Made by a program: the position numbers and the translations under genes. A stretch of 64,000 nucleotides of DNA from Pseudomonas chlororaphis (lineage in GTDB: Bacteria; Pseudomonadota; Gammaproteobacteria; Pseudomonadales; Pseudomonadaceae), in the NCBI RefSeq assembly GCF_003731765.1, contig NZ_MOAL01000003.1:1-64000 (forward strand), read 5' to 3'. Position 1 is the first letter of the stretch. The number at the start of each line of letters is the position of its first letter. The notes under the pieces are model-generated. The model made no database searches, had not been told where the DNA came from, and worked only from the letters and a program-made list of their open reading frames with translations. Shown one piece after another: positions 17,258-26,186 of this stretch.

Positions 17258-18799
17258 ATGAGTTCCCTCGCCGCCGCGCCCGCTTCCCTGGAAGCCGCGA
17301 GCAAGCCGGCCGTCATCGCCCCGCCGACCTTCGGCCCGCGCATCATCATTGGCCTGGTGGGCGTGTTGCTGGCGGTGCTGGTGTCCGGCTTGAACGAGAT
17401 GGTGACCAAGATCGCCCTGGCGGATATCCGTGGCGCCCTCGCCATCGGCTATGACGAAGGCACTTGGCTGGTGGCCAGTTATACCGCCACTTCGGTGGCC
17501 GCCATGGCCTTTGCACCCTGGTGCGGGGTGACCTTTTCCCTGCGCCGCTTCACCCTCTGCGCCATTGGCCTGTTCACCCTGCTGGGGGTGTTGTGCCCCT
17601 TTGCCCCGGATTACCCAAGCCTGCTGCTGTTGCGCACCTTGCAGGGCCTGGCCGGTGGTGCGCTGCCGCCGATGCTGATGACCGTGGCCCTGCGTTTCCT
17701 GCCGCCCAACGTCAAGCTCTACGGCCTGGCCGGCTACGCCCTGACCGCCACCTTCGGCCCCAGCCTGGGCACCCCCCTGGCGGCGCTGTGGACCGAGTAC
17801 GTGGGTTGGCAGTGGGCGTTCTGGCAAGTGGTGGCACCCTGTCTGTTGGCCATGGGCGCCGTGGCCTACGGCCTGCCCCAGGACCCGCTGCGCCTGGAGC
17901 GTTTCAAGCAGTTCAACTGGCGCGGCCTGCTGCTGGGGTTTCCGGCGATCTGCATGCTGGTGATCGGCATCCTCCAGGGCAATCGGCTGGACTGGTTCAC
18001 CTCGCCGTTGATCAGCGTGTTGCTGGTCGGCGGCCTGGTGTTGCTGGTGCTGTTCCTGATCAACGAATGGTCGCAGCCGATCCCGTTCTTCAAGTTGCAG
18101 ATGCTCGGCATCCGTAACCTGTCGTTTGCCCTGCTGACCCTGGCCGGGGTGCTGGTGGTGCTGACCGCGGTGATCATCATTCCCTCCAGCTACCTGGCTC
18201 AGGTCCAGGGTTACCGACCTCTGCAGACCGCGCCGGTGATGCTGGTCATGGCGCTGCCGCAGTTGATTGCCCTGCCGCTGGTGGCTGCCCTGTGCAACTT
18301 GCGCTGGGTCGATTGCCGCTGGGTGCTGGGCATCGGGTTGGCGATGCTGGTGCTGTCGTGCCTGGGCGGTACGCACCTGACCTCGGTGTGGATCCGCGAC
18401 GATTTCTACGTCCTGCAACTGCTGCAGATCTTTGGTCAGCCCATGGCGGTGCTGCCGCTGCTGATGCTCGCCACGGGCAGCATCCAGCCGATCGAGGGGC
18501 CGTTTGCCTCGGCCTGGTTCAACACCGTGAAGGGCCTGTCGGCGGTGATCGCCACCGGCGTGCTGGACGTGCTCACCACCCACCGCCTGCATTTCCACTC
18601 GACCATGCTGGTGGACCGCCTGGGCAACTCCCCCCTGGCCGCCGGCGATGCTGCAGGGTTGGCCCAGCGCCTGCACCGGCAGGCCGTGGTGCTGACCTCG
18701 GCCGATCTCTACCTGTGCATGGCCGGCATTGCGGCGGTGCTGATCCTGTTGATTTTCTGGCTGCCGACGCGGGTCTATCCACCGCGCGCACCGACTTGA
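17258..18799 (+). CDS. MFS efflux transporter (DHA2/EmrB-like, 14 TM)
   Basis: Inner-membrane drug:proton antiporter of 513 residues with about 14 hydrophobic helices. The DHA2 hallmark order is seen in GLNEMVTKIALADIRGALAIG, EGTWLVASYTAT (antiporter region) and LLLLRTLQGLAGGALPPMLM. The C-terminal half ends in the helix MAGIAAVLILLIFWL. It is the first gene of a three-gene operon with a membrane fusion protein and an outer-membrane factor, so it is the pump of an EmrAB-TolC-like tripartite system. The substrate is unknown. Expression starts after the REP array. Confidence 0.9.
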   Translation: MSSLAAAPASLEAASKPAVIAPPTFGPRIIIGLVGVLLAVLVSGLNEMVTKIALADIRGALAIGYDEGTWLVASYTATSVAAMAFAPWCGVTFSLRRFTLCAIGLFTLLGVLCPFAPDYPSLLLLRTLQGLAGGALPPMLMTVALRFLPPNVKLYGLAGYALTATFGPSLGTPLAALWTEYVGWQWAFWQVVAPCLLAMGAVAYGLPQDPLRLERFKQFNWRGLLLGFPAICMLVIGILQGNRLDWFTSPLISVLLVGGLVLLVLFLINEWSQPIPFFKLQMLGIRNLSFALLTLAGVLVVLTAVIIIPSSYLAQVQGYRPLQTAPVMLVMALPQLIALPLVAALCNLRWVDCRWVLGIGLAMLVLSCLGGTHLTSVWIRDDFYVLQLLQIFGQPMAVLPLLMLATGSIQPIEGPFASAWFNTVKGLSAVIATGVLDVLTTHRLHFHSTMLVDRLGNSPLAAGDAAGLAQRLHRQAVVLTSADLYLCMAGIAAVLILLIFWLPTRVYPPRAPT

Positions 18800-18824
18800 A
18801 CGCTCACTGAGACGGAAGGTTTTT

Positions 18825-19895
18825 ATGACAACCCAAAACACACACAAAGTGGCCATTGCCGTCGGCGCGCTGGTGGCTGTCGGCGCGCTGCTCTATGGGC
18901 TGGTGCCGGGCCTGTTCGGCAAGGCGTCCGAACAACGCACCAACGACGCCTTCGTCGCCGCCGACTACACCCTGGTGGCGCCGCGGGTCGCGGGCTTTAT
19001 CAAAGAGGTGCTGGTGGAGGACAACCAGCAGGTCAAGGCTGGGCAATTGCTGGCCTTGATCGACGACCGCGACCTGCGCGCCGCCGCCCAGGCCGCCGAT
19101 GCCGAAACCCTGGTGGCCAAGGCCCAGTTGCTGAACACCCAGGCCACCCTGGAACGCCAGGTCTCGGTGATTGCCCAGGCCCAGGCCACCCTCGTGGCGG
19201 CCAAGGCCGAGCGCGACTTCGCCGAGCATGAACTGAACCGCTACAACCACCTGGCCGGTGTGGGCGCCGGCACGGTGCAGAATGCCCAGCAGGCGCGTAC
19301 CCGCATCGACCAGGCCAATGCACGCCTGGCCAATGCCACGGCGGTGCTGGCGGCCGAGCGCAAGCAGGTGGACATCCTCAGTGCCCAGCGTGACGCTGCC
19401 GAAGGTGGCTTGAAGCGCGCCCAGGCGGCCCTGGAGATGGCCAGCTACGAGCTGTCCTACACGCGCATCGTGGCGCCGGTGGACGGCATGGTCGGTGAGC
19501 GCGCGGTGCGGGTGGGTGCCTACGTCACCCCGGGCAGCAAGATCCTCGCCGTGGTGCCCCTGGAGCAGGCCTACGTGGTGGCCAACTTCCAGGAAACCCA
19601 ACTCACCGACATGCACGCCGGGCAAGCGGTGCAGGTGCAGGTCGATAGCCTCGGCGGCGAGACGCTGTCAGGCCATGTGCAAAGCCTGGCGCCGGCCACC
19701 GGGGTGACCTTCGCGGCGGTCAAGCCGGACAACGCCACGGGTAACTTCACCAAGGTGGTGCAGCGCATTCCGGTGAAAATCCTGCTGGATGCCAACCAAC
19801 CGCTGACCGAGCGCCTGCGGGTGGGGATGTCGGTGGAAGCCCGTGTGGACACCCGTCGCAGCGCCGACAGTGCACGCGAGGTGACCCAGCGATGA
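18825..19895 (+). CDS. HlyD/EmrA-family membrane fusion protein
   Basis: Periplasmic adaptor of 356 residues that links the MFS pump to the outer-membrane factor. There is a single N-terminal membrane anchor (VAIAVGALVAVGALLYGLV, about 6-24), then a biotinyl-lipoyl-like half (VAPRVAGFIKEVLVEDNQQVKAGQLLALID). A long alpha-helical hairpin follows at about 85-200, then the second lipoyl half (ELSYTRIVAPVDGMVGERAVRVGAYV) and a beta-barrel domain. GGAAGG lies upstream of the ATG. The stop overlaps the next start by four bases (ATGA). Confidence 0.9.
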   Translation: MTTQNTHKVAIAVGALVAVGALLYGLVPGLFGKASEQRTNDAFVAADYTLVAPRVAGFIKEVLVEDNQQVKAGQLLALIDDRDLRAAAQAADAETLVAKAQLLNTQATLERQVSVIAQAQATLVAAKAERDFAEHELNRYNHLAGVGAGTVQNAQQARTRIDQANARLANATAVLAAERKQVDILSAQRDAAEGGLKRAQAALEMASYELSYTRIVAPVDGMVGERAVRVGAYVTPGSKILAVVPLEQAYVVANFQETQLTDMHAGQAVQVQVDSLGGETLSGHVQSLAPATGVTFAAVKPDNATGNFTKVVQRIPVKILLDANQPLTERLRVGMSVEARVDTRRSADSAREVTQR

Positions 19896-21361
19896 GCCCT
19901 GTACACGCCATGGGCGGGCGTCGCTCGCTGTTGTTGCTGAGTGTGCTGGCCCTGTCCGCTTGCAGCGTCGGCCCGGATTTCCAGCGCCCCGAAGGTCCCC
20001 AGGCCGGCCATTGGTCGATGCCGCAGCAGCAAGGCGCCAGCCAAGCCGTGCACGGCGCCATGCAGGAACGTTGGTGGGACGTGTTCCACGATGCCCAGCT
20101 CTCGGCCCTGAGCCGCCGGGTGCTGACCGATAACCTCGATCTGCAACTGGCCAGCAGCCGCTTGCAACAGAGCCGCGCGGCGCGCCAGGTGATCACCGCC
20201 GAGGAATACCCGAGCACCGCGGCCACTGGCGGTTATGCCCACAAGCGCAACAGCGCCGAGGGCCTGAACGACCCGTCGGGCAAAAGCGGCAAGTCCGCCT
20301 TCAACCTGTGGGAAGCGGGCTTTTCGGCTTCCTGGGAACTGGATCTGTGGGGCCGGGTACGGCGCGAAACCGAAGCCGCCGACGCCAACCTGGAAGCGGC
20401 GGAAAACGATCGCCGTGGCGTGTTGTTGGCGGTGCTGGCGGAAACCGCCCAGGACTACATCCAGTTGCGCGGCGTGCAAAGCACCCGGGCCGTGACCGAG
20501 CAGAACCTGGACGTGGCGCGCCACAGCCTCAAGCTCTCCCAACTGCGCCTGGCCGATGGCGTGGCCACTGACCTGGACGTGGCCGAAGCCGCCGCGCAAG
20601 TGGCGACCATCGAGGCGCGCCTGCCGGATTTGCAGCAGCGCCAGGCGCAACTGATCAACGCCCTGAGCCTGCTCATGGGGGAGGCGCCCCAGGCGCTGAA
20701 TGCGGAGTTGGCGGCCGATGCGCCAGTGCCCCAGACCCCGCGCGAAGTGGCCATTGGCTTGCCGTCGCAACTGGCCGAGCGCCGCCCGGACATCCGCCAG
20801 GCCGAGGCGCGCTTGCATGCCGCCACTGCCAGCATCGGCGTGGCCAAAGGCGATTTCTATCCACGCATCACCTTGTCGGGCAACCTCGGGACCCAGGCCC
20901 TGCAACTGGCGGATTTCGGCTCCTGGAACTCTCGTCAGTTCGGCATCGGCCCGCAGTTCAGCCTGCCGTTGTTCGACGGCGGACGCCTGCGTGGCATGCT
21001 GCAACTGCGTGAAGCCCAGCAGCAGGAAGCGGCCGTGGCCTATCAGCAGACCGTGCTTCGGGCCTGGCATGAAATCGACGATCAACTGACCCGCTACAAC
21101 GCCAACCAGTTGCGCCGCGACAGCCTCGCCGAAGCGGTGCGGCAGAACCGCATCGCCCTGAGCACCGCGCAACAGCAATACGTCGAAGGGGTGGTGGATT
21201 TCGTCAACGTGCTCACGGTGCAAGGCGCCTTGCTGACGACCCAGGAGCAGTGGGTGGAAAGCTCCACCGCCGTGTCCCTGTCCATGGTCGGCCTGTACAA
21301 GGCACTGGGCGGTGGCTGGGAGTCGGTGTACCCGTTGCAGGCGCCAGTGGTGGTTCGCTGA
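19892..21361 (+). CDS. NodT-family outer-membrane efflux lipoprotein
   Basis: TolC-like outer-membrane channel of 489 residues. The lipobox LALSAC places the acylated cysteine at residue 24, followed by VGPDFQRPE, typical of the RND/NodT outer-membrane factor family. Two homologous OEP repeats (about 60-270 and 280-475) contain the alpha-barrel helices (TEQNLDVARHSLKLSQLRLADGVATDLDV). The ending ALGGGWES is typical of the family. Four-base overlap with the adaptor gene implies coupled translation. A Fur box for the next operon lies 34 bases downstream. Confidence 0.9.
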   Translation: MSPVHAMGGRRSLLLLSVLALSACSVGPDFQRPEGPQAGHWSMPQQQGASQAVHGAMQERWWDVFHDAQLSALSRRVLTDNLDLQLASSRLQQSRAARQVITAEEYPSTAATGGYAHKRNSAEGLNDPSGKSGKSAFNLWEAGFSASWELDLWGRVRRETEAADANLEAAENDRRGVLLAVLAETAQDYIQLRGVQSTRAVTEQNLDVARHSLKLSQLRLADGVATDLDVAEAAAQVATIEARLPDLQQRQAQLINALSLLMGEAPQALNAELAADAPVPQTPREVAIGLPSQLAERRPDIRQAEARLHAATASIGVAKGDFYPRITLSGNLGTQALQLADFGSWNSRQFGIGPQFSLPLFDGGRLRGMLQLREAQQQEAAVAYQQTVLRAWHEIDDQLTRYNANQLRRDSLAEAVRQNRIALSTAQQQYVEGVVDFVNVLTVQGALLTTQEQWVESSTAVSLSMVGLYKALGGGWESVYPLQAPVVVR

Positions 21362-21394
21362 AAACGGGCTTTGCCTGGAACTTGGAAAAAGTGT

Positions 21395-21413
21395 AATGAT
21401 AATTGATCTCAAT
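21395..21413 (+). promoter_or_regulatory. Fur box upstream of the second ECF sigma gene
   Basis: The site reads aatgataattgatctcaat, with a strong first half-site match to the Fur consensus. It lies 21 bases before the ATG at 21434. It shares its first ten bases with the site at 4602-4620, so both sigma systems are probably iron-repressed together. Confidence 0.72.
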
Positions 21414-21433
21414 CATGCACACGGTTCCTTTCC

Positions 21434-21943
21434 ATGGCAGCAACCACTGACGGCAACGCTCAGGTCCAGCGTCTTTACCTTGACCACCATGGCTGGTTGC
21501 AGGGCTGGTTGCGCAAACGCCTGGGGGATCGCGAGCACGCGGCGGACGTGGCCCAGGACACGTTCCTGCGGCTGCTGGTCTCGGGGCGCTTTCCCGGGCC
21601 CCTGGAAAGCCGCAGCTACCTGGCGCAAATCGCCCGCAACCTGGTGATCGACCAATGGCGTCGGCTGCGCATCGAGCGGGCCTACCTCGAAAGCATCGCC
21701 CACTTGCCCGAACCGGAGTCGCCGTCCCTGGAGACCCGGGCGCTGATCCTCGAAACCCTGATGCAGATCGACGCCATGCTCGACCGCATGCCGGACAAGG
21801 TGCGCCAGGCCTTTGTCCTGTCGCAGTTCGAGGGCCTGACCTACGCGCAGATCGCCGAGCGCCTGGGGGTGACCGTCAGCTCGGTGCAGAAGTACATGAT
21901 TCGGGCGATCCAGGCTTGCTACCAGGTGGTCTACGAAGAATGA
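21434..21943 (+). CDS. FecI-family ECF RNA polymerase sigma factor
   Basis: Second iron-starvation sigma factor of the window, 169 residues. Region 2 is LYLDHHGWLQGWLRKRLGD...AADVAQDTFLRLL, with IARNLVIDQWRR after it. Region 4 holds GLTYAQIAERLGVTVSSVQKYM. It is clearly a paralogue of the sigma at 4076-4576 (shared HHGWL, LAQDTF/VAQDTF, RAYLE-IAHLPE). It overlaps the FecR gene by four bases (ATGA) and is preceded by a Fur box. It probably activates the receptor gene at 22998. Confidence 0.9.
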   Translation: MAATTDGNAQVQRLYLDHHGWLQGWLRKRLGDREHAADVAQDTFLRLLVSGRFPGPLESRSYLAQIARNLVIDQWRRLRIERAYLESIAHLPEPESPSLETRALILETLMQIDAMLDRMPDKVRQAFVLSQFEGLTYAQIAERLGVTVSSVQKYMIRAIQACYQVVYEE

Positions 21944-22896
21944 GAGCGACCCACGACGCGCCCATCGCCCCCGAAATCGTCGAGCAGGCCAGTGAATGGT
22001 TGATGCTGCATTGGGGCGGTGAACTCGATGATCAGCAACGCTTGGCGTTCGCCCGCTGGCAGACTGCTCACCCCGAGCATCAACGGGCCTGGCTGCGTCT
22101 GCAGCAACTGCAGCAGACCTTGGGTGACGTGCCCGCCGACAGCGCCCGGGTGGTGCTCAAGGCCTTGCCCGACCGCCAGCGCCGCTCGGCCCTGAAGTTG
22201 CTGGGGCTGCTGTTGGTGGCCGGTGGCAGCGGTTACCTGGTCCAAGGCAGCCAGCCGTGGCGCGCGGCGTTTGCCGGGCAGCACACCGCCACCGGGGAAA
22301 TCCGCCACCTGACCTTGAGCGACGGCACCCGCCTGGACCTCAACAGCGACAGCGCCATTGACGTGCTCTACAGCGCCCGCGAACGGCGCATTCGGCTGAT
22401 CCGTGGCGAGATCCAGCTCAACAGCGGCCAGGACCCGTCGCGGCCGCTGATTGTCGAGACCCCGGCCGGTGATATCCAGGCCCTGGGCACGCGCTTTACC
22501 GTGCGCGACCTGGAGGGCGGCACCCGGGTCGACCTCTACGAAGGTGCGTTGCGCATTAGCCCCCGGCAGGCGCCGGTGGTGGAGCTACAGGCCGGCAATC
22601 GGCTGTGGTTCAACGCCCATCAGGTGGGCGCCAGGCAGGCGCTGGACCCCAACGCCAGCAGTTGGAGCCAGGGGCGTTTGATCGCCGAGCGCCAGCCGCT
22701 GGGGCAGTTTATCGCCGAGCTTTCGCGCTACCGCGCCGGGGTGCTGCGCTGCGATGCGCAGGTGGCCAACCTGTTGCTGACCGGGGTGTTCCCCCTGGAT
22801 GACCACGACGCGATTATCCAGGCCCTGGAGCGCTCGTTGCCGGTGCGCGCCCACGCCGTGACCCGCTATTGGGTGACCCTCAAGGCCCGGGGCTGA
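21940..22896 (+). CDS. FecR-type anti-sigma/signal transducer
   Basis: Inner-membrane partner of the sigma factor encoded just upstream, 318 residues. The DUF4880-like N-terminus (about 12-58: ASEWLMLHWGGELDDQQRLAFARWQ) is followed by one transmembrane helix near 84-103 (ALKLLGLLLVAGGSGYLVQ). A FecR domain (SDGTRLDLNSDSAIDVLY) and a C-terminal STN-like segment complete it. The ATG at 21940 overlaps the sigma stop. The in-frame open stretch upstream is antisense-free overlap with the sigma gene and is not used. It transmits the receptor signal from the periplasm. Confidence 0.9.
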   Translation: MRATHDAPIAPEIVEQASEWLMLHWGGELDDQQRLAFARWQTAHPEHQRAWLRLQQLQQTLGDVPADSARVVLKALPDRQRRSALKLLGLLLVAGGSGYLVQGSQPWRAAFAGQHTATGEIRHLTLSDGTRLDLNSDSAIDVLYSARERRIRLIRGEIQLNSGQDPSRPLIVETPAGDIQALGTRFTVRDLEGGTRVDLYEGALRISPRQAPVVELQAGNRLWFNAHQVGARQALDPNASSWSQGRLIAERQPLGQFIAELSRYRAGVLRCDAQVANLLLTGVFPLDDHDAIIQALERSLPVRAHAVTRYWVTLKARG

Positions 22897-22997
22897 GAGC
22901 GGAAAAAATAATTCGCCTGACCTTTGTCGGTTTTGCTGCCCCGCTCGGGATACCTCTTGAAAGTCGATCAAGACGCATTCTCATGGGGAGTTCCGGA

Positions 22998-25460
22998 ATG
23001 CCTTACCACGCCACATCCACCACCCAGACCTTGAGCGCCGCCGTACGTCGTGGCCTGTTTCTCAGCCTGTTGGCCGTCGCTCCGGTGTTGCCGGGCCTGG
23101 CCCAGGCCGACACGGCCAGCCAGAGTGAAGCGCGCCAGTACAACATCGCTGCCGGCAGCCTCGACCAGGTGCTTAACCGCTTCGCCAGTGCGGCGGGGAT
23201 TCTGTTGTCGGTGGACGCGCAAATGACCGAAGGCAAGCGCAGCGACGGCCTGCAAGGGCGCTACGAGGTTGCCCAGGGGTTGCAGCGCTTGCTCTCGGGC
23301 AGCGGCTTGCAGGCCGTGCAGGCGGGTAATGGCTGGATGTTGCAACCCCAGGCCGCGGACGGCCCCTTGCAACTGGGCGCGACCCAGGTCAGCGCCGCCC
23401 AGGTGGAGGAGAGCGCCTGGGGGCCTGTGGCCGGCATCGTCGCCAAGCGCAGCGCCACCGGAAGCAAGACCGACTCGGCCCTGGTGGAAATTCCCCAGAC
23501 GATCAACGTCGTCACGGCGAGCGAGATCAAGGCCCGGGGCGCCATGAGCGTCACCGAAGCCTTGCGCTACACGCCGGGCATGACCGGTGGCGGTTTTGCC
23601 GATCGGGTGAAAATTTTCGACGAGCCGACCTCGCGCGGCTTCTCGCCGACCCCGCTGTACCTGGACGGCCTGCACCTGCCTTACGGCGGCGGCAGTACCG
23701 GCGGCGCCCTGCAGATCGACCCCTACACCCTGGAGCGCATCGAAGTGCTCAAGGGCCCGGCCTCGGTGCTGTACGGGCAGAACCAGCCCGGCGGGATCGT
23801 CAACATGGTCAGCAAGCGCCCCACCGAGGCGCCATTGCACCAAGTGGTGCTGGAAGCCGGCACCTACGACCACAAGAGCGTGGCCCTGGACCTGGGCGGG
23901 CCGCTGGACGATCAAGGGCAGTTTCTCTACCGCCTCACCGGCCGGGTCAACGACAGCCAGTCGGAGGTCAACTACGCCGAGCAGAAACGTCAGCTCATCG
24001 CCCCCAGCCTGACCTGGCGGCCCAATGACGACACCAGCCTGACCCTGTTCGGCCAATACCAGAAAGACAACGACGTGCCCGAGGCCCAGGGGCTGCCGAG
24101 GATCGGCACCCTGGTATCCACCGTCAACGGCAAGATCGACCGTGACCTGTTCCTCGGCGAGCCCGGGGTCAACGCCTATGACCGCGATCAGTTCGTCCTG
24201 GGCTACGAGTTGTCGCACCGGCTCAACGAGACCTGGACCCTCAAGCAGAACACCCGCTACGCCGATGTCGACGACCACTACCGTGCGCCGCTGCACGGCT
24301 ACAGCTTTGTCGCCAACCCGGTGACGGGCGCCAACGATCAGCGCTACATGACCCGTTATGGCGTGGACTGGAAGCAGCACAACCGAGTGTTGGGGGTGGA
24401 TAACATCGCCCAGGCCGAGTTCGACACCGGGGCGCTGAAACACACCCTGCTGGTCGGCCTGGACTACTACCGCTTCAATTCCCAGTTCGCCGGCAAGTAC
24501 GACCGTACCCCGCCGATCATCGACCTCTACAACCCGACGTACGGCCAGTCGCTGGACTTCACCGGCCTCTATCGCTGGGACAACACGGTGAACCAGACCG
24601 GCCTGTACGTGCAGGACCAGATCAAGCTCGACCGTTGGGTGCTGGTACTCGGCGGGCGCTACGACTGGGCCAAGACCGACAACGAAGTGGTGCTGGCCAA
24701 GACGCGCAGCGGCGGCAAGGATGAAGCCTTCAGCGGTCGCGCCGGCCTGGTCTACCTGTTCGATAACGGCCTGGCGCCCTTTGTCAGCTACTCGGAATCC
24801 TTCCTGCCGTTGAGTGGCACCGATGCCGATTTCAAAGCCTTCGAGCCGTCCACCGGCCGTCAGTATGAAGTGGGCATCAAGTACCAGCCGCCGGGGCAGG
24901 AGAGCTTTGTTCAAATATCGGCCTATCACCTGGACCAGGAGAACGTGCTGAATTCGATCCCGGGAACGATGTTCAGCGATCAGAGCGGCGCGGTGCGTTC
25001 CGTCGGCCTCGAGCTGGAAGGCAAGGCGGCCCTCAGCGAGGCCCTGGAAGTGATCGGCTCGTTGTCGCGCAACGACATCAAGTACACCAAGGATGATTCG
25101 GGTCGCCAGGGTCGCCACCCGGCCGGCAGCCCGCCCCTGACGGCGGCGCTCTGGGTCAACTACACCTTGCTGGGTGACACCCCGCTGGCTGGTCTGGGTG
25201 CCGGGTTGGGCGCGCGCTATGTGCGCAGCAGCTATGGCACTGACTATGCGGGCGCGTTTCAGATTCCGTCCTACACGGTGCTGGATGCGGCGGTGACCTA
25301 CGACTTGAGCAAATCGCCGTTGCAACTCAAGGGCGTGAAGTTGGCGCTCAACGTGAAGAACCTGGAAGACAAGACCTATGTTGACCTCTGCCGAAGTGAC
25401 GTGGACTGCTACTACGGTGAAGGCCGGACCGTGCTGTCGAGCCTGACCTACGACTGGTAA
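22998..25460 (+). CDS. TonB-dependent siderophore receptor with N-terminal signalling domain
   Basis: Outer-membrane ferric-siderophore receptor of 820 residues and output gene of the second sigma/FecR set. Signal peptide (FLSLLAVAPVLPGLAQAD), STN domain (about 46-118: QYNIAAGSLDQVLNRFASAAG), plug (about 150-265, VLYGQNQPGGIVNM) and barrel follow in order. Near the end CRSDVDCYYGEGR again resembles hydroxamate-siderophore receptors. The terminal residue is Trp (LTYDW) instead of the more common Phe. I chose the ATG at 22998 because GGGGAG lies seven bases upstream. The ATG at 22983 has no such site. The stop is six bases from the convergent DUF3142 gene. Confidence 0.92.
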   Translation: MPYHATSTTQTLSAAVRRGLFLSLLAVAPVLPGLAQADTASQSEARQYNIAAGSLDQVLNRFASAAGILLSVDAQMTEGKRSDGLQGRYEVAQGLQRLLSGSGLQAVQAGNGWMLQPQAADGPLQLGATQVSAAQVEESAWGPVAGIVAKRSATGSKTDSALVEIPQTINVVTASEIKARGAMSVTEALRYTPGMTGGGFADRVKIFDEPTSRGFSPTPLYLDGLHLPYGGGSTGGALQIDPYTLERIEVLKGPASVLYGQNQPGGIVNMVSKRPTEAPLHQVVLEAGTYDHKSVALDLGGPLDDQGQFLYRLTGRVNDSQSEVNYAEQKRQLIAPSLTWRPNDDTSLTLFGQYQKDNDVPEAQGLPRIGTLVSTVNGKIDRDLFLGEPGVNAYDRDQFVLGYELSHRLNETWTLKQNTRYADVDDHYRAPLHGYSFVANPVTGANDQRYMTRYGVDWKQHNRVLGVDNIAQAEFDTGALKHTLLVGLDYYRFNSQFAGKYDRTPPIIDLYNPTYGQSLDFTGLYRWDNTVNQTGLYVQDQIKLDRWVLVLGGRYDWAKTDNEVVLAKTRSGGKDEAFSGRAGLVYLFDNGLAPFVSYSESFLPLSGTDADFKAFEPSTGRQYEVGIKYQPPGQESFVQISAYHLDQENVLNSIPGTMFSDQSGAVRSVGLELEGKAALSEALEVIGSLSRNDIKYTKDDSGRQGRHPAGSPPLTAALWVNYTLLGDTPLAGLGAGLGARYVRSSYGTDYAGAFQIPSYTVLDAAVTYDLSKSPLQLKGVKLALNVKNLEDKTYVDLCRSDVDCYYGEGRTVLSSLTYDW

Positions 25461-25466
25461 GCGCGC

Positions 25467-26183
25467 TTATTGCGGGTTCAGCAGAAACACCACATAGCCC
25501 CTGAACCAGGGGCTATCGCGCAGGGCCTGGGGTTCTTGCCAGGCGCCGCCCTGCACCAGGCCGACCTTGTACGGCAGGCCCAGGCGATCCAGGCGCGGCA
25601 GGTAGGCGGCGTAATTGTGGATGCTGTGGCGGCCCTGGTAGGTCTGCACCACCACTTCATCGATCACCCCCTTGAGCTGGCTGATGGCTTGCGGGTCGCC
25701 GTGGCTGCCCCAGTCCATCAGGCCGGTGATGCTCAGGCGGTATTGCGCGGGCAGGCGCTGGCGCAGGTCCCGCAGGAAGTCGGCGTAGCGCTCCAGTTCG
25801 CGGGTGTTGGCGTCGAAGTCGATCTGCACCCCCACCACGGGGTTGCCTGCGGCTTGCCAACGCTCCACTTGCCCCAGCAATTGCTCATAGACCGCTTCTG
25901 GCCAGGCCAGGGTGTGGGCGCGATACACCACCCAGATGTCACCCTGGCGCAGGCGCGGCACCGAAACGCCCTGGGCGATCAGGCGCACGCCCTGTTCCGG
26001 GTGCCGACGTGACTGGCTGACCTGGCCCTGGAGGATGTACAGGGTCTTGGCCTGGGCCAGCACCGGCTGGGGCTGGACCCCGCTCCACAGCCAGAAGGCG
26101 TCGTGTTCGCGGGCGTCCACCGCGCCGTGGGCCATGGCGGCGAGCCCCAACCACAGCAGCAGGCAACAGCCGAGGCGCGTCAT
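25467..26183 (-). CDS. DUF3142-family exported protein
   Basis: A 238-residue protein with a signal peptide (CCLLLWLGLAAMAHGA). The sequence DAFWLWSGVQPQPVLAQAKTLY and the later VVGVQIDFDANTRELERYADFLRDLR, followed by LSITGLMDWG and VVQTYQG, match the DUF3142 family. The pattern of beta-strands ending in acidic residues recalls a TIM-barrel glycoside-hydrolase-like fold. That is inference and no activity is known to me. It starts 3 bases after the stop of the larger protein gene at 26187-28358, so the two are co-transcribed. Confidence 0.75.
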   Translation of the reverse strand: MTRLGCCLLLWLGLAAMAHGAVDAREHDAFWLWSGVQPQPVLAQAKTLYILQGQVSQSRRHPEQGVRLIAQGVSVPRLRQGDIWVVYRAHTLAWPEAVYEQLLGQVERWQAAGNPVVGVQIDFDANTRELERYADFLRDLRQRLPAQYRLSITGLMDWGSHGDPQAISQLKGVIDEVVVQTYQGRHSIHNYAAYLPRLDRLGLPYKVGLVQGGAWQEPQALRDSPWFRGYVVFLLNPQ

Positions 26184-26186
26184 GGG

